Positions 45,370 to 57,921 are shown, counted from the first letter of the stretch. The stretch: 64,000 bases of DNA from Syncephalis fuscata (GCA_025786725.1 JAHLTZ010000026.1:124001-188000), one strand, 5' to 3'. Notes: generated from the sequence alone by a model not told the origin. Made by a program: numbers and translations.

Positions 45370-46601
45370 ATGCAGCCACAAGTCAGCGCTTTTATTTTAT
45401 TAGCTTTAGCAGCAGCAGCTTACGTACATGCCGCACCAGCCGAGTCAACATTTGCCAATCGCTTCCCTTCTCTTCCATTCAAACATACCCAAATAAGCAC
45501 CAATGGCTTTCCAATGAACGAGAAAGGCGAAAGCTTTCACCTGATCCAGCAAGGAGTAGACCAGTCACCTGTGTGGCTGTCCGAGTCGCAAGTTTGGGAT
45601 ATTGAAAAGACCCAACGTAGATTCATGGATGTCACTTTTCATCCAGATATGATGGAAAAAGCAAATACACTTCATCGTGCTCAAAAGCTAAACTCTTTGA
45701 GTAAAGACATCCAAAGATTTGCTAGAAACTCGCCTGTTGTTCTTTCTCATAAAGATCAGGTGGCTTCTATTGTCGACAGTTGTAATACCACGTTAATGAA
45801 AACGACATTGGAAAAAATGGTAACTTTTTTAATCGACGTTACGATAGTGAACATGGAGCCAATGCATCCAAGTGGCTGCTTTCTAAAGTACAAGAAGTTG
45901 CTAGCAATGCCAAGCCTGGGATCGACGTTAAAGTAATTGAATTTAAGCATCCTTTTATTCAATCTTCAGTTATTGCTCGAATTGAGGGTCAACAAAATCA
46001 AGAGGAAACGGTCATTATTGGTGCTCATCTGGACTCTACCAATAGCAAGGATCATGCGGGTCGAGCTCCAGGTGCCGACGACGATGGATCCGGTACTGTG
46101 TCCAGCTTTGAAGCATTTCGTGCTTTAATTGATTCTGGATTCAAGCCAAAACGTCCAATCGAATTTCACTGGTATGCTGGAGAAGAAGGCGGTCTTTTGG
46201 GATCACAGGATGTTGCGTACAGCTATCAGCAAGCCAATCGTAAGGTAGCAGGCATGCTGCAGCTAGATATAACCGGCAGACCCTTCAAAGACCGGCCAAA
46301 TGAAATAGGCATTATCAACGATTATGTTGATCCAAATCTTACAATTACACTCAAAGAGATAGTTAAACAGTATTTGCCGGATGTCACCACTAAAGATGGT
46401 TGGTGCTATTATGGCTGCTCGGACCATTATTCATGGAATCAAACTGGTTACCCAGCAGCTCGTTCCTTTGAGTCGGCAAAGGCAAGCTATAATACTGATA
46501 TGCATACGACTGAGGATACTATTGACAAGGTGAATTTTGATCATGCACTTCGTTTCACCAAAATAGCTGTAGTATTTGCAGCTGAGCTATCGCTTGAGTA
46601 A
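45370..46601 (+). CDS. Secreted M28 zinc aminopeptidase (leucine aminopeptidase type)
   Basis: Signal peptide MQPQVSAFILLALAAAAYVH, cleavage likely near AA-PAE. After a propeptide, the M28 core shows the expected zinc ligands: His in IGAHLDSTN, bridging Asp in GADDDGSGT, catalytic and metal Glu in GEEGGLLGSQ, Asp in LQLDITG and His in DMHTTEDTID. The pair of cysteines in DGWCYYGCSDH is a typical M28A disulfide. It removes N-terminal residues from peptides outside the cell and would complement the upstream subtilisin. The frame slips in the T-run near 45826; one more T gives TFFNRRYDSEHGANASKW, a strongly conserved stretch, so a one-base sequence error is likely. No introns. Confidence 0.88.
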
Positions 46602-47372
46602 TTATGCATTGCCATCAATATAAATAAAGTTTGTTCATTTAATCATTTATTTCAAATATATCTAAAACAATAAGATCAATCAATATTTCTACTATTACCA
46701 TATTTAGTGATACAAATTAATTAATTTTGCATGGTTTTGTAGCTTAAATATATTTTATTTTATTTATTATTGTTAGGATAAAATTGTATTTATTTCTTAT
46801 TAGCTTATGGGCACTTGTTGTGTGTTTAGTTTAATAAATTTATTTTTATCCGGCTTAGCATTACCAGCTAGTCAAATTACTGCATAAACGTGGACTGGTT
46901 TTGGTGGCACCGCATTGGGTCACTATGTTTAGATGGTTTTGAGTCGAAAGAACAAATGAAGTAACAAATGCAGTCTTAAAGTTAATTGATACGAGCAAGA
47001 CAAAGGATGCACAAGTCAAGAATAATGGTTAATACCGGTCGTGTTTCATAATATTTATGGTCTTTATAATTGATAATTTTAAAACAAAACAAAGAACTCG
47101 AACAATAAAAATTAATCTATTCTCAAACAGGCGTAATCCCTTGCTAGTCTTTCTTTGTTCGTTTAGTCTCTAATGATGGACTTACAGCAAATTGCTTATG
47201 AAATAAATAGATACAATTCATTGCACCAATTCAATCAAACACCATTCACTCCTTTCAAAACTAAATTGTAGGTTGATCCTACTCAAATACTATTTCCCCA
47301 TTGTTCCACGCATAATCAACTAAATCCGGCATCATTATTAATTGGTGCTATTTTCAATATATCCATTTAAAA
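46602..47372 (+). other. Intergenic
   Basis: AT-rich spacer with no gene. The last 200 bases are C/T-richer and probably contain the SOD promoter and leader. Confidence 0.4.
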
Positions 47373-48446
47373 ATGTTCAACATGGTTTTTTCATCTCATA
47401 TCTTTCGCACTGGCATATTAACAAGCACTCTAGCTGGTATAATTGCTTCCGGTTTTTTGGTCTCAGCCTCGTCGTATGAAAAGGCGTCAGCCGTCATTAA
47501 CGGCCCCAAGGTCAATGGCATCTTTACTTTTGATCAAACTGCCACTGGTGTAACCATCAACGGAGCTATTGAAAGTGGTCTCTGTACTCCTGGCAATTAC
47601 TCCTACCATATTCACGAAAACTATATTCCTGAAGGCGGAAACTGTCAGGACGCAGGAAAACATTTTGATCCAGTGTTAGACAATGACTCTTCAACTGGAG
47701 AAAAGAAATGCGAATTGGGCGATTTAAGCGGAAAATTTGGTACAATTTCGGTGCAAGACACTCTAAACAAACCTATTCCGCCGTTTCGACATATTGATCC
47801 CAGCCTTACCTTGGTCGGTAAAAACAATATCGTGGGCCGATCTATTGTTATTCATAACCCGGACGGTAGTCGATTGGCTTGCGCTAATATTCGTTTAACC
47901 AATCACTCTACCAACGTTTCGACATCTAATAAAACACATGACACGTCAAACGCTGGTACTCCTCAAGCTCCGCCTAATCAACCAAATCAGCCAAATATTA
48001 ATAAGCCAAGCAGCGGTATTCCAGTCGTGCGACCACCTAATTATGGGGATACAACCACAGCAACCACAGATGGTGGTCAGGAAAGAATCGCTAAAATAGC
48101 TGGTGGAAAGTGTATCAAATCAAATGGATTTATGCATAACGATACGCTAAATAACGTAGCTCATGGTGGTTATGCAGAGGAAATCGTCCCATGCGACGAT
48201 ACACCAGCTATTCAGCCACCAGTTGATAGCTCCATAGCCACTTCATCACAAGCCAGCCCACCAGCCACTCAAATGTCCAATGGCTACTATGCTCATCCAA
48301 ACAGTCAAAAATCATCTTGCCCATCTAATAAGTCTATCAGAAGACGGTCCAATAGACGTTCTTCAGAACCAGTCACTACTAACATTGTAAAACGTTTCAG
48401 AGTACCAAATGCCTACGAATCACACTATATAAAAAATAATTCATAA
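47373..48446 (+). CDS. Secreted Cu-only-type superoxide dismutase with a long disordered C-terminal tail
   Basis: The hydrophobic N-terminus (TGILTSTLAGIIASGFLVSA) is a signal peptide or anchor. The SOD fold carries copper ligands His79 and His81 (YHIHE), His97 (AGKHFDP) and His161 (IVIHNPDG), with the disulfide cysteines at 91 and 170 (ACANI). It has the fungal CELGDLSGKFG signature and lacks the zinc loop, which places it with extracellular Cu-only SODs such as Candida Sod5. These enzymes detoxify superoxide at the cell surface. Residues 185-357 are Pro/Ser/Asn-rich and end with basic RR motifs; no GPI-type hydrophobic end is seen. Phe122 stands where KHG is usual. No introns. Confidence 0.85.
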   Translation: MFNMVFSSHIFRTGILTSTLAGIIASGFLVSASSYEKASAVINGPKVNGIFTFDQTATGVTINGAIESGLCTPGNYSYHIHENYIPEGGNCQDAGKHFDPVLDNDSSTGEKKCELGDLSGKFGTISVQDTLNKPIPPFRHIDPSLTLVGKNNIVGRSIVIHNPDGSRLACANIRLTNHSTNVSTSNKTHDTSNAGTPQAPPNQPNQPNINKPSSGIPVVRPPNYGDTTTATTDGGQERIAKIAGGKCIKSNGFMHNDTLNNVAHGGYAEEIVPCDDTPAIQPPVDSSIATSSQASPPATQMSNGYYAHPNSQKSSCPSNKSIRRRSNRRSSEPVTTNIVKRFRVPNAYESHYIKNNS

Positions 48447-48738
48447 TTATCCACATGATAATTAACAGCAATAATAAATATCTATTAACATAGCTATTAA
48501 GTTGTTTCTTACTACGATTGCTGTGATAAGCTATTATTCGCAAGTAATAGAAATGGCAGTTATAAATAGTAGATATAAAAAGAAAAACTAATCAGGTATA
48601 TAGTTACTTTACGCAATTTAGAAAATAGTATCAGGAATATGGATTAAATGTTCATTTAAGATGCAGAAACGTGAGGAAATTAGATAATTTGTATTACCAA
48701 AGTATAGTAATATAATAATAATTAAAACAAATTATTAT
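48447..48738. other. Short convergent spacer
   Basis: AT-rich, 3' ends of SOD (+) and NFX1/FAP1 (-). Contains ATTACCAAAGTATAGTAAT (about 48694), a relative of the inverted repeat at 41726 and 63709. Confidence 0.35.
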
Positions 48739-51700
48739 TCACTCCTCATCATCATTAACGAGCTCAGACCAGTCATCTGGTACTGACTCTCCTGCACTTA
48801 CAGGCGAGGTAATAGATAAAGAGCTAGCTTTGTTGGTAGCGTTATTACTATCGCTACTTTCTGAACTATTGTTAGCTAGATCAGCCACCATTACAAAGCC
48901 TTTACTTTCATCACTTGGCGAAAGTATGTTGTACCAATGGCGTCTTTGTGTGTCGTTGATATCTTTGGTGGAAGTAACTTCTTTGCTTGGGCTGTTGTTG
49001 ATTTGTTGCTATTGCTACTGCTACTGCTGATTTCCTCAGACCAAGCATCAGGAGAACTACGCGCTCCTGAAATAGTAAAACGGGGTGCTTGTGCATAGCA
49101 GTTTTCATCATCGTTTTTACAGATGTAGATGCGGAGTCATTAGTATTACTATTCTTTGATATATTAGAAATAGTGGTCGTGGACTAGGACGATTACCATT
49201 CGTTGGTATCGTGTTTGACAACTGGGAGAAGCGGTAGTATTTAAGCGATAACACTTCAAATGAACCATTGCTAATTATGCTAGGCCGCGCAGCAGCTGTT
49301 GGCAATATCGATAAGCATTTGTTTAAGTTACAATTTTATCGTATATCACTTACCAGAAGGCAGAGGTCGAGGTCGTAGCAGACCAGCCGGCCATAAAATA
49401 TCTCCAGTATCGCTTAGTGCAACTAAGCAAACATCTCCAGCTGTACCAGCTACAACCAGGCTCGCTTTAATGTGGTGCGAATATTCGTCCATTGTGTCTC
49501 CATAAGCTTTAGTTCAATTTCAGGCACGACTGCTACATCTTCGTCGGTCAGCCTACAATAAATCAATCAATATTTGTTATTTAATTCAGCTTAGTTATTA
49601 CCATTGAAATTCAAAAGGTACTTCGTTATTGAACGCTTTTTGCACCTGCGGCATCAGCTCTGCCTCGGTCAATCCAAATTTAAGATAGCGAATCAGTAGC
49701 GCATTGATCATAGAATGTCGCTGTTCATTGTCTCCCTCACTATCGTTACACAAATACCATTAGTAATTAACAAATTATCGTTTATAATCAAAGCATTACC
49801 TTTGATTTATAGACGGACTGGGAAAATAGCCACCGGCCACTTGCGATAATAGCGGTGTGGGCGTCAGTGAAAGTCGAGTCCGTCTCACCACAACAGATCT
49901 CTTAGGCTCGGGATCAATCGAAGTGGTTTCCATTTTGTAATGCTGGCATAGCATATGAACGGCTCGTCGATGATTTGACTTCATCGTTGGTAGGTAAAGT
50001 GCTGAAGATATTGGCTTTTTGGAGTCGAGATAATCAACCAGATCCAATTCTAGCTTGCGAATAAAAGCCATATTTCCTTGAGCAAATATTATTAGATCGG
50101 ATTCGTAGTCATGAGTCATATTAAAGGCTATACGACTGAACTGTTCAATACGAAGTGCATCGGCCAATTTTTGATTTCTAATTAAACGAGCACATTCATC
50201 GTCACAATCAAGTGTAATGCCAATTGGGTTTGTTCCTTTTGCCATACACGCGCGCATTTCCTTTTGGCGGCCACACGGACAGGTAACTGGATTGGTTCCT
50301 GGCAAGCTATCCGGCTAATTGGACATACACTTGGGGCATGACAACGAATACGACATGGATGTCCACAATCTGAACGACGTTTACCGCACTGCTGGCTACA
50401 TACGGCATCGCAAGATCCTTCATGGCACAACTGCTGACATAAATGACCGCCACAATTCAACATTTTCTTACAAACTTGCCCACATGATATATTGGCGGCG
50501 GTGCGGTGACACGGTACATTACGCACTATGTCCCGGCCACATCGGCACTGTCGAGTCACAAGATGAACGCAGGGAGGACACGCCACATCATCTGGGTGGC
50601 ATTCGTGCGGTATCATTGGATGTGGACATTCGGAGGATCTTGTACAGGGATACGGACATTTTGGTAGTGTAACGCCGCAAGCAATCGGTGGCTCGAGTCG
50701 AGTACGTCCGCAGGGACAAGCTATTTCATCGAATGTTGCCTCTGCACGTGTGTACAATTAGTATATTTTCTATTAAATCATTTTCATGTCTTTCATACTA
50801 ATAAATTACCTAAACAAGGATAGCAGTGGCCCCGATGACATAATTGTTCGCACTTATGCACACCGCATCTTAAGCGTTTGCTGCAGACCAAATGGCAAAG
50901 ATGAACATCAGGATTGTCAGTATCTGTACAGCATCGTAGATTGCATCTATGTTTGCCACATTCCTTTAGCTTGTTACATATACGATCACACCGTGGCTGT
51001 GTGGAAGCTACTTGTTGTTCATGACATGGTAGGCTTATTTGCGATCCACCACAAGCACATGAGACTGGTATTATTTTTTGGCAAGGTGGACAAGTTCCTG
51101 TATGGCATTGTTGTTGGCATAAATGTCCACATTGCAACATACGCCCACAAGCTTGATTGCAAGTTGGAATAGGATCTGTACAGGTAGTACGCTGTTGCTC
51201 TTTATCCATTAGTAAAGCCAAAGACTGTTTCCCGCATGGACAGCTTTTAATAAGATCGGGAGAAAATGGACATTTGGTTGAGGATGCCGTTTGAACATGA
51301 CAGTTTTGTTCACATTGATGTTTACCGCAATCAAACCATCTAATGAAATAATAACACATTAATACGTATTGTTTAATATCATACTAATTAAACTTACCGC
51401 TGGCAAATTCTATCACAAGCGTAATATCCCGTAAACAATTCGTATGGCTCAACTGTCTCTCTTGTTTCTTGAGCTTGCCAGTACCACAGGCTGCCTCACG
51501 ATTACTGCGACCACAATAGCACGTTGATGGTCTTTTTCGCCACATGGTGCACACAGTCCCGAATGACATTCCCGCTGGCATGAATGCTGGCCACATCCAA
51601 GTAATTCACCACAAATTGCCCCACAGGATATGCCTTCGGGTCGATAGTCAGTACAACGCACCTGATAGCTTTCTTTACCACAATGGCAGTAAGTGGTGGG

Positions 51701-52635
51701 GGCCATAGCTGCACATGGAGGACATGGGCCCGGATGACATGGTAAACTGCACGGATGCTGACATCCCGGATTACCATTATTTCTCGCATTATTAGCATCA
51801 TTCGTATTAAACGTTGCTCTCCTTTTCAGTTGGCCACACGGTTCGCCACACTGTGTGGAGTGTAAGCGCGTGAATATTCAGGATCGACCCGTTTATCACA
51901 GAAGCATCGATAGCTACTAGGCTTGGTTTCTTGCGGCTGCTGACAGCCAGGACAGCGCCATGTAGTGGCATTTTCCTGCTGTAATAAATTATTGGCCCAT
52001 TTGCGAACACATTTGAGATGGAAAACGGCCCAGCATCGGTCACAGGACCAAACAGGCTGCCGGCGATAAACAGTTTCACAGCAAACCATACACTCGTGGG
52101 TATCGTTGCCAAGAGTGCGAATCAGTGTCCCACGAATATCCTCATCTTCCGGTGCTGTAGATCGGTTTTGACGTGCTTGTGCACGGCGTGCTCGTGGACG
52201 ACGCTGACGATCCCTTTGTGGGTTTTGCGTACTATTGCCATTGTTGTTAGGACTAGAAGTAGCAGTGTCGTTGCCACTATTGTCCACACTAGAATCACCT
52301 AATATGCGGACATGTCGAACAAGTGCTTCAGTGGTAGACGCTTCTCTCCACGTCCTCTACCTCTGCCTCTGTTTCTAGTACGATTTTGGCGATTGTTGAT
52401 AGAAGGATTTACTGTTTGTTCAGTAGTATTTGAATTAATTAATTCATTGTTTTCGCTATTAGATGTATTATTATTATTATTATATTATCATTATTATTGT
52501 TGGACTGTTGTTGTGCTTGTGGTCTTGCACGACGGTTATTGTTACGCCCACGGCCACGGCCACGACCACGACCACGACCACGTTCAGCAGTATTACTATC
52601 AGCAGAAGCTGTGGCAGGCGTGCTATCGTTGTCAT
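48739..52635 (-). CDS. FAP1: NFX1/FAP1-type zinc-finger protein
   Basis: The N-terminus is disordered and holds a run of Arg-Gly pairs (about 52585-52540). A RING-like finger follows (HECMVCCETVYRRQPVWSC, DRCWAVFHLKCVRKW), then repeated NF-X1 zinc fingers of the CG-H-C-x-x-x-CH-x-G-x-C type: CGQHSCQRECHSGLCAPC, CGHLCQQQCHTGTCPPC, CGKHRCNLRCC and CGGHLCQQLCHEGSC. An R3H-like region near 50100-49950 (FIRKLELDLVDYL, NHRRAVHMLCQHYKME) and an acidic end (VPDDWSELVNDDEE) close the protein. Family members act in the nucleus or cytoplasm; yeast Fap1 binds FKBP12. The start is uncertain, because the only nearby ATG (52635) is one base out of frame. Slips near 52300, 51830, 51530 and 50250 are seen. 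Confidence 0.85.
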
Positions 52636-54129
52636 TGTAAAATTCAAGTAATGAGATCCCCTTTCAAATAGCAATATAATAAATTTAATGATGCTTTTGA
52701 TAGATACTAAAGTCCAGCGCGTCTCTTGTTCAATAATTGCTCAAAAAAAATAAAAGGAATAATTCAATTGTAAACGATAATACAAATTTTTGATAAAAAT
52801 AGAACACAGTTAATGCAAGGTGGCAGCTGACTATAATGTGATACGCAAATACAAAATCTATTCAGCAGCAAACTAGAAATAGGATATAAAAAGATAATTG
52901 TCAATGCAGTAGCTGAATAATGAAGCAGAAAGCGAACGTTGAAAGCTGTCGTTTTTATTGCCGTCGGACATTAATTCATGAGTCAGCATGCCGCACACAT
53001 ACCCATCGATAGCTGATAATGTGTAATTATTTGTCGGTAAAATCTCGAATTTTCCCGATGTTTTAGAAACTACTGCACATGCATTGTTCGACATATCGTG
53101 CGATAGATACGACTAAGTCGCGAATTACATACTGTAAAAAGTAATTTGAAGCTATACCAGCTGTATGGATGATGGTGTTTTTTATCTTTAACTTAACAAG
53201 CTTTATTGTTTTTATTTATTCGATAAAACGGCTTATTGTTTTAAGCAACGTAAATTTATAAAAATGTGCTAAAGTATATTATTATGTAGTAAATTTATAT
53301 ATTTATAAATATTTAATATGCATAGTGATAGCATTGAATTGCTAGAAATTGATTAGCTTCTTTTTGGTAGCAAAATCACTTTTATATTTCACTTAATCCA
53401 CCCAACAAATCGGTATATCATAGAACATAGTAGAAGTTAAATAACGCATAATAAAAATATTTTATTTTATTATTTCACTTCATTTATTAATAAATTAAAC
53501 TCGGCTGTTTATAAATATTGACTGACAGGCTCACATCTCACAATCTACGTCATCGCATTTCCCTTTCTCTTTCTTTACACTTGATAGCATATATCCATAG
53601 CATATACTTGTACACTCCATATATGTAACTAGATAGTGTTAGTAGTTAACTGACTACTAGTTAGGTGCACACACTATTTACACATGTCCTTGCGTTGCTC
53701 TTTTGTAATCTGCTCTTTTTACAAATCATTTTCTTTGATCATTGGTGTTGGTACCTTCATTTATATGATAAGTACATTCCCGGCTTATTTTTATTTTATG
53801 TCGAGCATCTGCTGCGAGGATACCGTGGTATGTTCTATTTTATTATGGACCGCAATGGCAGATCACTTAGCAACAGCTTTGCTATTTCAACAATACAGCA
53901 GTGCACTTTACTACTGTTGTTACTACTGTATGTATACGGCAGCCAGTACGATGATGTGTTGGCGATCTATAGCAAATCAAAGTATACATCAGTTTTGGCA
54001 ATATATAGACTGTATACTGTGCTAAGAATTATAACAACTAAAAAAGACTTTTGACTGCATACGGCTTATATGCTAGTATATGTGTTAATATATAATCATA
54101 ATAAGTAATAAGTATTATTAAATAGATAA
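52636..54129. other. Intergenic, no supported gene
   Basis: AT-rich. Two overlapping plus-strand frames (53665-54054 and 53684-54025) cover the same DNA with hydrophobic low-complexity products and no domain. I do not call either. Confidence 0.35.
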
Positions 54130-54700
54130 ACGATAGTAATAAATAAATGCTAATCCATATTATTATTGCTGTTGTAAAGTACTAAAGCATTATAATTTGA
54201 TTATTTAATATCACTTACTATCCACTATCATGTCAATAGAAAGAAGGTTATTAAATTCAGTCATCTTAACCACAAATCATACTGAATAATTAGTAATTTA
54301 ATTAAATGTATAATAATGTTAAATGACATACAATATTTATATAATAATGCAGTTTATTTAACTTAATTAACGTATTAAAATTAAAAGTTAAAAATGAAAT
54401 GGTACATAGCATGTATATATTAGTGCAACAACAACAATTGCAAAACGATATGGAACCATGATTATATGGCTTCTATTAATATTCGATCAATCTTTCTACA
54501 CATAGCCAACAACAATAATAGTTAGCCTTAAATGTTTCAATAAAATCGAATAGTATACTACATTATGTATTTAAATCAATTTATTAACAGCATTTTAATA
54601 GAAAGTAATACAGTTATGTTGCGTATAACAATGGTATAACTCTGATTGGAACGAATTTTGCTTTGAAGACTCAAACTGTGAGAGTCAAAATATAATTTAA
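54130..54700 (+). repeat. Decayed third copy of the dispersed repeat, internally deleted
   Basis: 54135-54230 resembles 61234-61310 (AATAAATAAATGCTAATCC, then a shared run of attattgctgt, aagtac and caaagcat words). 54466-54700 resembles 61855-62095 (ATGGCTTCTATTAATATTC, TTATGTTGCGTATA, GAGTCAAAAT). About 550 bases present in the intact copy are missing between these two blocks. Orientation is the same as the right-hand copy at 61008. Confidence 0.65.
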
Positions 54701-54965
54701 TCATAAAATATTACTATTTTACTCAATTGCCCGATAATAGCATTGGTAACTTGTCGTAATAAATATATAATTCATTTGCAAACATATTATAATCAGTATT
54801 AAAACTATCATTATTATACAGTCAGCATGATAAAAAGTCGTTACCCTAAAACGTATTCATCGATAAATAAAGAAAATAAATTCATAGATTTATTGAAAAT
54901 CAAACGAAATAGAAGTAGTGGGGATATGTGCAAATAGAATCAGCCTATGGATAATGAATAGATGG

Positions 54966-55431
54966 TTACGCCTCCTTTTTGTTATTATTAACAACAATGG
55001 GCACTATTAAGGGGATTAGTAAATGCTAATATTATTCACGATATCAATCGACTCTTACCAATAATCACAATAAGTAGAATGATAACAATAGCACAAATAA
55101 TAAGTCGTAGTTTCATGTCCTTCCACCACATACGACGCTCCACTTGCTTGGCTCCTTTCTTAAATTGACCTGCCGCTTCATTCAAGTGTTCTAGCGGTGT
55201 TTATTTCGGACACCATGCAACAATACACTATTAGTGGTGCATCTAGAGAACAAGGAATCGGCCATACTTACCCGCCTTTTGTTCAATATCTGCCAAGACT
55301 TCTCCTCGATTGACGGCTAAATCGATATTTTCCTTCATGATCCCCTTGAGCTCATCAGCCTGATTCTGCAAATGTTTAACTTTGGAATCGGGCTGAGCAG
55401 CCTGAGGCGGACGTGTGGTGGCGTAGGACAT
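54966..55431 (-). CDS. SNC1: R-SNARE, synaptobrevin/VAMP (Snc1-like)
   Basis: Three exons: 55431-55272, 55190 to about 55070 and about 55010-54966, with phase-1 junctions. The spliced SNARE motif runs from SKVKHLQNQADELKGIMKEN through the zero-layer arginine in VNRGEVLADIE to EHLNEAAGQFKKGAKQVERR. MWWKDMKLRL leads into a single C-terminal membrane anchor (IICAIVIILLIVIIVPIVV), and the protein ends NNNKKEA. As a tail-anchored v-SNARE it drives fusion of exocytic vesicles with the plasma membrane and works downstream of the exocyst, whose Sec8 subunit is encoded at 32355. Length (about 110 residues) is normal. Confidence 0.92.
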
Positions 55432-56788
55432 GTTGGCGGCCGTTAGTAGAAGATAGCAAGCAGCGCTAAATGAAATATACTAGTATTGGCTGGCTATGGT
55501 GTTAGTGGAGAGTGGCGATGAAAAACGGAAGCTGAAGCACAAATAGGTACACGTCAAAGACACAAGCTGTGCGCAGAATGCAGTAAGGAGAAAAAAGATG
55601 GAAAGCAATACTTACTATTGCTTAGTACTGATATGCACAAATAGTAGTATGAACAAAGCTTAAAGTCACGCGGCCTGTAGAACAAGCCAAGAAAACGAGT
55701 ATGCAAGAAACTGAATTGAACAGATTCGGCTGGAAAGATATGCTAGAAAGAGATCAACGAAAGAAGTGTACTTGCGTGATGGCCAGGATGACTCATCAGG
55801 TGATGCCAACTTATGTCTGATTTCGAAAGGCCATGCCAAGCTTTTTCATTTACCATTACAAAAGATTCTAAAATAGCAATAAACATTTAGCCAACTAAAA
55901 CTACTTTATATACACTAACTTTATCCTTTGTTCTTTAACAATTTTATTTAATAAAAATGGCGGTAAACATCCGCTTAAACAGAAAAATCAATATTTTAAA
56001 TAGCTATCTTAATGATTATTGTTATTGTTACGCTAATAAACGCGGATTGTATCATTTTATATTTAACATCGTTTTTAAAAGCCTGTGAATTTTATTATTC
56101 TATATTATACCAAAACGCTTTATTTATATATACTCCAATACAATTTACTCAATGCACTCATTGCGTTATATGCATTATAACTTCGGTACTAATATCTACG
56201 TTTTCCATTTTATATTTACTCTACTATATACTACTTTATGCTTATTTGACCTTACTCTATTCAAGATTGTTGCTTTTTGCTTTTAGATTAATTACTAATT
56301 AGTTTTAGCTTATTTTGGCCAGTTTACTCGCCAAACAATATACACTATATTTTCAACACCGTTATTACTGTTTTTTTGTCATTACATATTCATATCGTAA
56401 TATATTATTCTATACTTACTGTATCTTGTTTACTCAGTAATTTTATATGCTTAACCTTAGATTATTAGTTATAAATTTTGTCTTATTTTACTCATTGAGC
56501 TATACGTACTGATAAAATAAAAAATATGTGCATTGTGAGCTTAATGATTTATTAAAACATATATTAAATTTGTTGTTTGTAAGTAATTATTATTGAGCTG
56601 TTTAACGCCAGTTGGTTGTGGATTTAATACTATCCGGGTTAATGAATATTTATCCATAATATAAGAATGCGATTATATTTGTTAATACATATAATTAATG
56701 TAGGTACAATAATATACTACTATTATTGGCACTGTTATATACAACAAACATAGCTATAATATTTTAATTTGACTACTTTAAAATCCAC
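55432..56788. other. Intergenic, promoter of the SNARE gene and AT-rich DNA
   Basis: The first 450 bases upstream of the SNARE start (toward 55900) are less AT-rich and probably contain its promoter and leader. From 55900 to 56788 the sequence is extremely AT-rich, with only low-complexity open frames (for example 56012-56302). No gene seen. Confidence 0.4.
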
Positions 56789-57704
56789 GAGGCCGATCAT
56801 TATTGTTGTTGACCATGTGTAGAAAGATTGATTGAATATTAATAGAAGCCATATGATTGCGATCCCATATCGTTCCGTATTAATTGTTGTTACATCTATC
56901 TACAACATGGATTATTGCATCTGAATGGTCTTTTCTATTTCTAATATTCTACTATTGCATTTTGGGCATATTTGTGATGTAAGATCAAGATTAATATAAT
57001 TATTATAAAAGTCGTTTGTTAAACAGCCACTTTTTTTATAGTCGGTCTGACTAAATAAATGACATTTTGAACAATTAATAGCATAATGACAATATATATA
57101 TATTAAAGCAATAATAAAGATAGCTAATTAACTACATTGTTGTATTGATAATTACACATGAATTAATTAATGTTGGATGCAGTATTATACATGTTATAAT
57201 GATGAATGGGTGTTTAATTGCATTTAAGTGTTGAGGGGTGAAATAGGTAAATAAAAATATAGGAGTCAAAGTAAAATAGTTTACTAATATTAAATAATAT
57301 ATTAGTAGACTTATGTGATTCGGTGTCAAAAGACCAAAATTGATATTCTTTACTTGATTAAACTACATATTTGTTATTCTACCAAACATGGAACTGGATG
57401 GTGAGTTGTAGTAAATATCAAAATTACAATGCTTTGAATACTTTACAGCAACAATAATATGGATTAGCATTTATTTATTATATTGTATTATAAGCGACAT
57501 GAAAATACTACAACATTTATCAACACTAATATCAAATATTGAAAATAGTGCAGAGTAACCAAGACTTTGATTGATTCAATTGGAGTTGATGTGGCACTAC
57601 AACAAATAACATTTCTCAGTATTAAAAACTGATCGACGGTTTATTTGAGTTATGGATCTTTTTATCCTTCAGTTTGAAGCTAAGGGCACAAAGTAAAGTA
57701 GCAC
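56789..57704 (-). repeat. Left arm of an inverted repeat (dispersed element copy)
   Basis: Reverse complement of 61008-61921 with few differences over about 915 bases; for example, the identical 65-codon open frame is found at 57132-57329 (-) and 61382-61579 (+). Near the inner end a block of about 15-20 bases (TCCTTCAGTTTGAAG here) is flipped relative to the other arm. Confidence 0.85.
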
Positions 57705-57921
57705 CATATAAGGTCATAGACGACAACAGCAACCTATCGTAGATATGTGTCTACAACGTTCACACAGAACAGATCAGAGAATAAATGATATACCATGAAT
57801 CATGGAAAAAGCTAAAACATGCATACGAAAAGCTTACACGATAGCGAAAAAACAATTGTTAAGTAATAAGAAGGATAAGAGCGTTGATTCATGCTATATG
57901 GCTGCGATATGATGATAACAA

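Noticed and set aside
53665-54054. Two overlapping hydrophobic open frames on the plus strand
   Set aside because: Both cover the same AT-rich DNA, have no domain or splice structure, and cannot both be real; left uncalled.
56012-56302. 96-codon open frame
   Set aside because: Extremely AT-rich with Ile/Leu/Tyr-biased translation; expected by composition.
57132-57329. 65-codon frame also present at 61382-61579
   Set aside because: Identical because it lies in the inverted repeat arms; AT-rich low-complexity product, probably not a gene.
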